Shown piece after piece: positions 40,389 to 42,144 of a stretch of 42,144 nt of DNA; the stretch's first letter is position 1, and every line of letters starts with the position of its first letter. Source of the DNA: a virus; IMG/VR virus record IMGVR_UViG_3300022693_002393, positions 1 to 42,144 of that record; one strand, given 5' to 3'. The position numbers and the translations under genes were made by a program. Below the pieces are notes generated by a model. It was not told the DNA's origin. It worked only from the letters and a program-made list of their open reading frames with translations, and did no database searches.

Positions 40389-40415
40389 AAGCGTATGCTT
40401 TAAAGGAGTAATACC

Positions 40416-40685
40416 ATGGCGGCATCACTACCATCTGTTCCTATCCCCCCTAATACCTGGGTTGACCTCTACGACGCCACCGGGATAACCATAGGCGTTC
40501 AATTGGTTATCCAGAATGTTGGATCCATCGAAGTAAAATTAACCGAATCAGTCGCAGAGCCTGTAAGTGATGACGTGGGCGTCAATCGTTTACCGGTTAG
40601 AGAATACGTGACGAATACCACAGGAAATGTGGGTGCGTGGGCGTTCGCTAACACGGGTTCGACCTTACATGTGGAGGCGGCGTAA
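40416..40685 (+). CDS. Small structural-type protein
   Basis: The 89-residue protein (SVPIPPNTWVDLYDATGITI; VIQNVGSIEVKLTESVAEP) is beta-rich and polar, like small phage decoration or fibre-capping proteins. It starts after AAAGGAG and ends three bases before the next gene. Not assigned to a family. It lies inside the tail block between the gp4- and gp10-like genes, so it probably is a virion component. Confidence 0.65.
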   Translation: MAASLPSVPIPPNTWVDLYDATGITIGVQLVIQNVGSIEVKLTESVAEPVSDDVGVNRLPVREYVTNTTGNVGAWAFANTGSTLHVEAA

Positions 40686-40688
40686 ATC

Positions 40689-42137
40689 ATGAGCGGATTT
40701 AAACCTTTTGACCCGAGTAATGGCGGCGGTGGTGGTGGTGTTCCTGTGCCGTCTAACGTGGTCTATGTCACTCAGGAGAGCGATTTCGGCACGGTAGTGC
40801 CGGCCACTCGGATTGATGTGACACCGAATACAACCTTTGTACTCAATGCGCCGGTGACTCAAACGTTGCCGTTCCTATTAGCGACGGGTTCCAGTTTTCA
40901 ATTATTAACCACGAGTCGAATTATTAACCAACTGACGTATACCAACGCGGTAGCCGCTCAATTTCAAGGGACGAACGTTGGCCTCGCGATATTTGATGTG
41001 ATTTTACAAGGAAATGAAACCGCCACCCTATTTGATATTACCGGCGGGATCCTCAGTCTTAAATTCCCTGATTTTGTTCGGTATAGTGATTTAGGCACCG
41101 TCCGCGATCTGGTTGATTTTTACGCGCCGGGGGTGTTCTTCGAGATTATAGACTCTGGCCTCGATATGATTGATTGTATTAGTCATACCTTAGCGCAATG
41201 CTTGATTATCGCGCAGGATGCAAATGTCTTAACTTTTCTTAATATCAGTGGAGCCAGTTCGGGCGATACTCAAATACTCGATAATATTATGTTAAATGAT
41301 TCGTCTTCGTCGTTTATTGATGTAGACGGGGCGACGTTCCCAACGACTCAAACCGTTACCTTGATTGGTAATAATGTGCTACTTCCTGATAATTTTTACG
41401 GGCCGGGATCTCTCGATCAGACTGACCCACGTATTCTCGCCGCAGATAATAAAGGATCTCCGGACAGTGTTGTCTCTGGTGAGGCAAATCTTAACGGAAA
41501 CGCGACAACGACCGATATCCCCGCCGTTGGGGCGCAGGTTCTTATCGCCGCGTCTACATGGACCGCGGAGGAGGAAAGCCGGATTACTATCGGGACGGAT
41601 GGCGTGTCGACGTTCAACGGGGCCAGAGAAGTTTCTCTAAAATTCGACGGCAACATCACCTTAGAGCCGAGTAATGCCACGAAGAATTTAAGCGCTTCTT
41701 TTATACGGGTTCTTGCCGGGCGCACCACGGTGACGTTTACCAACGGGACCAACACCGTTAACGACACTGCGACGCCTCTAGTCGATGACGATAGGGTGAT
41801 GTTTAGAGATAACGCAGGGACTCTGCCGACCGGTCTTAGGGAAGATGTTGTTTATTATGTGGTGAGTCAAGCCGTTAATTCGTTCCAGTTATCCTATACC
41901 GAAGGGGGCGCCGCGGTGGCCTTCTCAGACGATGGATCAGGAACTAACGCCTACGCGGTGTGTGAACTTCACGGGGCCAAACCTCAATTGTCAATTCAAG
42001 CGGCTAACCCTGCAAATCTCGTGCCCCAGGCTTTGATGCCCTCGGACACGAGCGATCAAGCGCTCGTTGTAGTCAGTAATTTATCGGACGCGGTGAATAT
42101 ATTGGTATTGTCCAGTTATTACCGCGTCGTTGATTAA
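40689..42137 (+). CDS. Tail-associated beta-rich protein, possible receptor-binding or fibre protein
   Basis: The 482-residue protein begins with a Gly-rich linker (MSGFKPFDPSNGGGGGGVP) after which the sequence is almost entirely beta strand. Residues about 30-210 (VVYVTQESDFGTVVPATRID, LTFLNISGASSGDTQILDNI) have repeats suggesting a beta-helix. The C-terminal half has EVSLKFDGNITLEPSNATKN, then TVTFTNGTNTVNDTATPLVD and VVYYVVSQAVNSFQLSYTEG, resembling phage fibre Ig-like and tip domains. It is probably a fibre or spike of a second type, or a tail-hub decoration. The gene ends at the window edge without truncation. Confidence 0.65.
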   Translation: MSGFKPFDPSNGGGGGGVPVPSNVVYVTQESDFGTVVPATRIDVTPNTTFVLNAPVTQTLPFLLATGSSFQLLTTSRIINQLTYTNAVAAQFQGTNVGLAIFDVILQGNETATLFDITGGILSLKFPDFVRYSDLGTVRDLVDFYAPGVFFEIIDSGLDMIDCISHTLAQCLIIAQDANVLTFLNISGASSGDTQILDNIMLNDSSSSFIDVDGATFPTTQTVTLIGNNVLLPDNFYGPGSLDQTDPRILAADNKGSPDSVVSGEANLNGNATTTDIPAVGAQVLIAASTWTAEEESRITIGTDGVSTFNGAREVSLKFDGNITLEPSNATKNLSASFIRVLAGRTTVTFTNGTNTVNDTATPLVDDDRVMFRDNAGTLPTGLREDVVYYVVSQAVNSFQLSYTEGGAAVAFSDDGSGTNAYAVCELHGAKPQLSIQAANPANLVPQALMPSDTSDQALVVVSNLSDAVNILVLSSYYRVVD

Positions 42138-42144
42138 TCTTGAT

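Overview
The window is a tailed-phage genome that looks nearly complete. Virion genes follow the order of the P22 group: terminase small and large subunits, portal, scaffold, coat, gp4-like tail factor, gp10-like DNA-stabilization protein, gp7/gp20/gp16-like ejection proteins, and a tailspike with a P22-type head-binding domain. The gp4-to-gp10 step runs from the right end of the window (39491-42137) into the left end (205-1614), so the molecule is probably circular or circularly permuted and was opened inside the tail module. The ribosome-binding sites, the sigma70-like promoters and a tRNA-Pro with an encoded CCA end suggest a proteobacterial, probably gammaproteobacterial, host; the host itself is not identified. 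I see no integrase and no CI-type repressor, so a lytic life style is more likely than a temperate one. I also see no recognisable endolysin.

Layout. 1-138: a GC-rich stretch that does not resemble the rest, probably an end artefact. 205-11202 (+): gp10, a short protein in the gp26 (needle) slot, a sulfotransferase-like protein and a 2-oxoglutarate/Fe(II) hydroxylase as an inserted pair, three ejection proteins, and a receptor-binding cluster (head-binding adaptor, small Ig-like protein, large spike). 11250-19980 (-): a long leftward early operon of mostly small proteins, with an SNF2-like helicase, a DnaJ-domain protein, an HslV-like Ntn hydrolase, a Cro-sized HTH protein, an HD phosphohydrolase, a YopX protein, a VRR-NUC nuclease, one tRNA-Pro(UGG) and two tandem structured-RNA candidates. 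20065-27260 (+): the replication operon with a RecB/Cas4-type nuclease, an acidic protein that may be an SSB-like partner, a family A DNA polymerase and a primase-polymerase/helicase-like protein. 27261-27809: a non-coding, iteron-rich, AT-rich stretch, the best replication-origin candidate. 27810-31937 (+): small membrane proteins in overlapping frames (possible lysis or host-takeover genes) and accessory virion-like proteins, including one with a beta-propeller. 31937-42137 (+): packaging and head genes.

Control. The leftward and rightward early operons diverge from one 55-bp symmetric promoter (19996-20050). Its two -10 boxes share the same bases, and both -35 boxes lie inside a 17-bp inverted repeat. 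Further promoter candidates precede a small-gene cluster (16637-16665), the post-origin genes (27659-27687), the scaffold gene (36482-36510) and gp10 (147-175). Terminators follow the acidic protein gene and the coat gene.

The most unusual items are the symmetric early promoter, the tandem structured RNAs beside the tRNA, the two-family iteron origin, the HslV-like protease fold, the sulfotransferase/hydroxylase pair, and a small zinc-ribbon gene apparently broken by one extra base in a G run.
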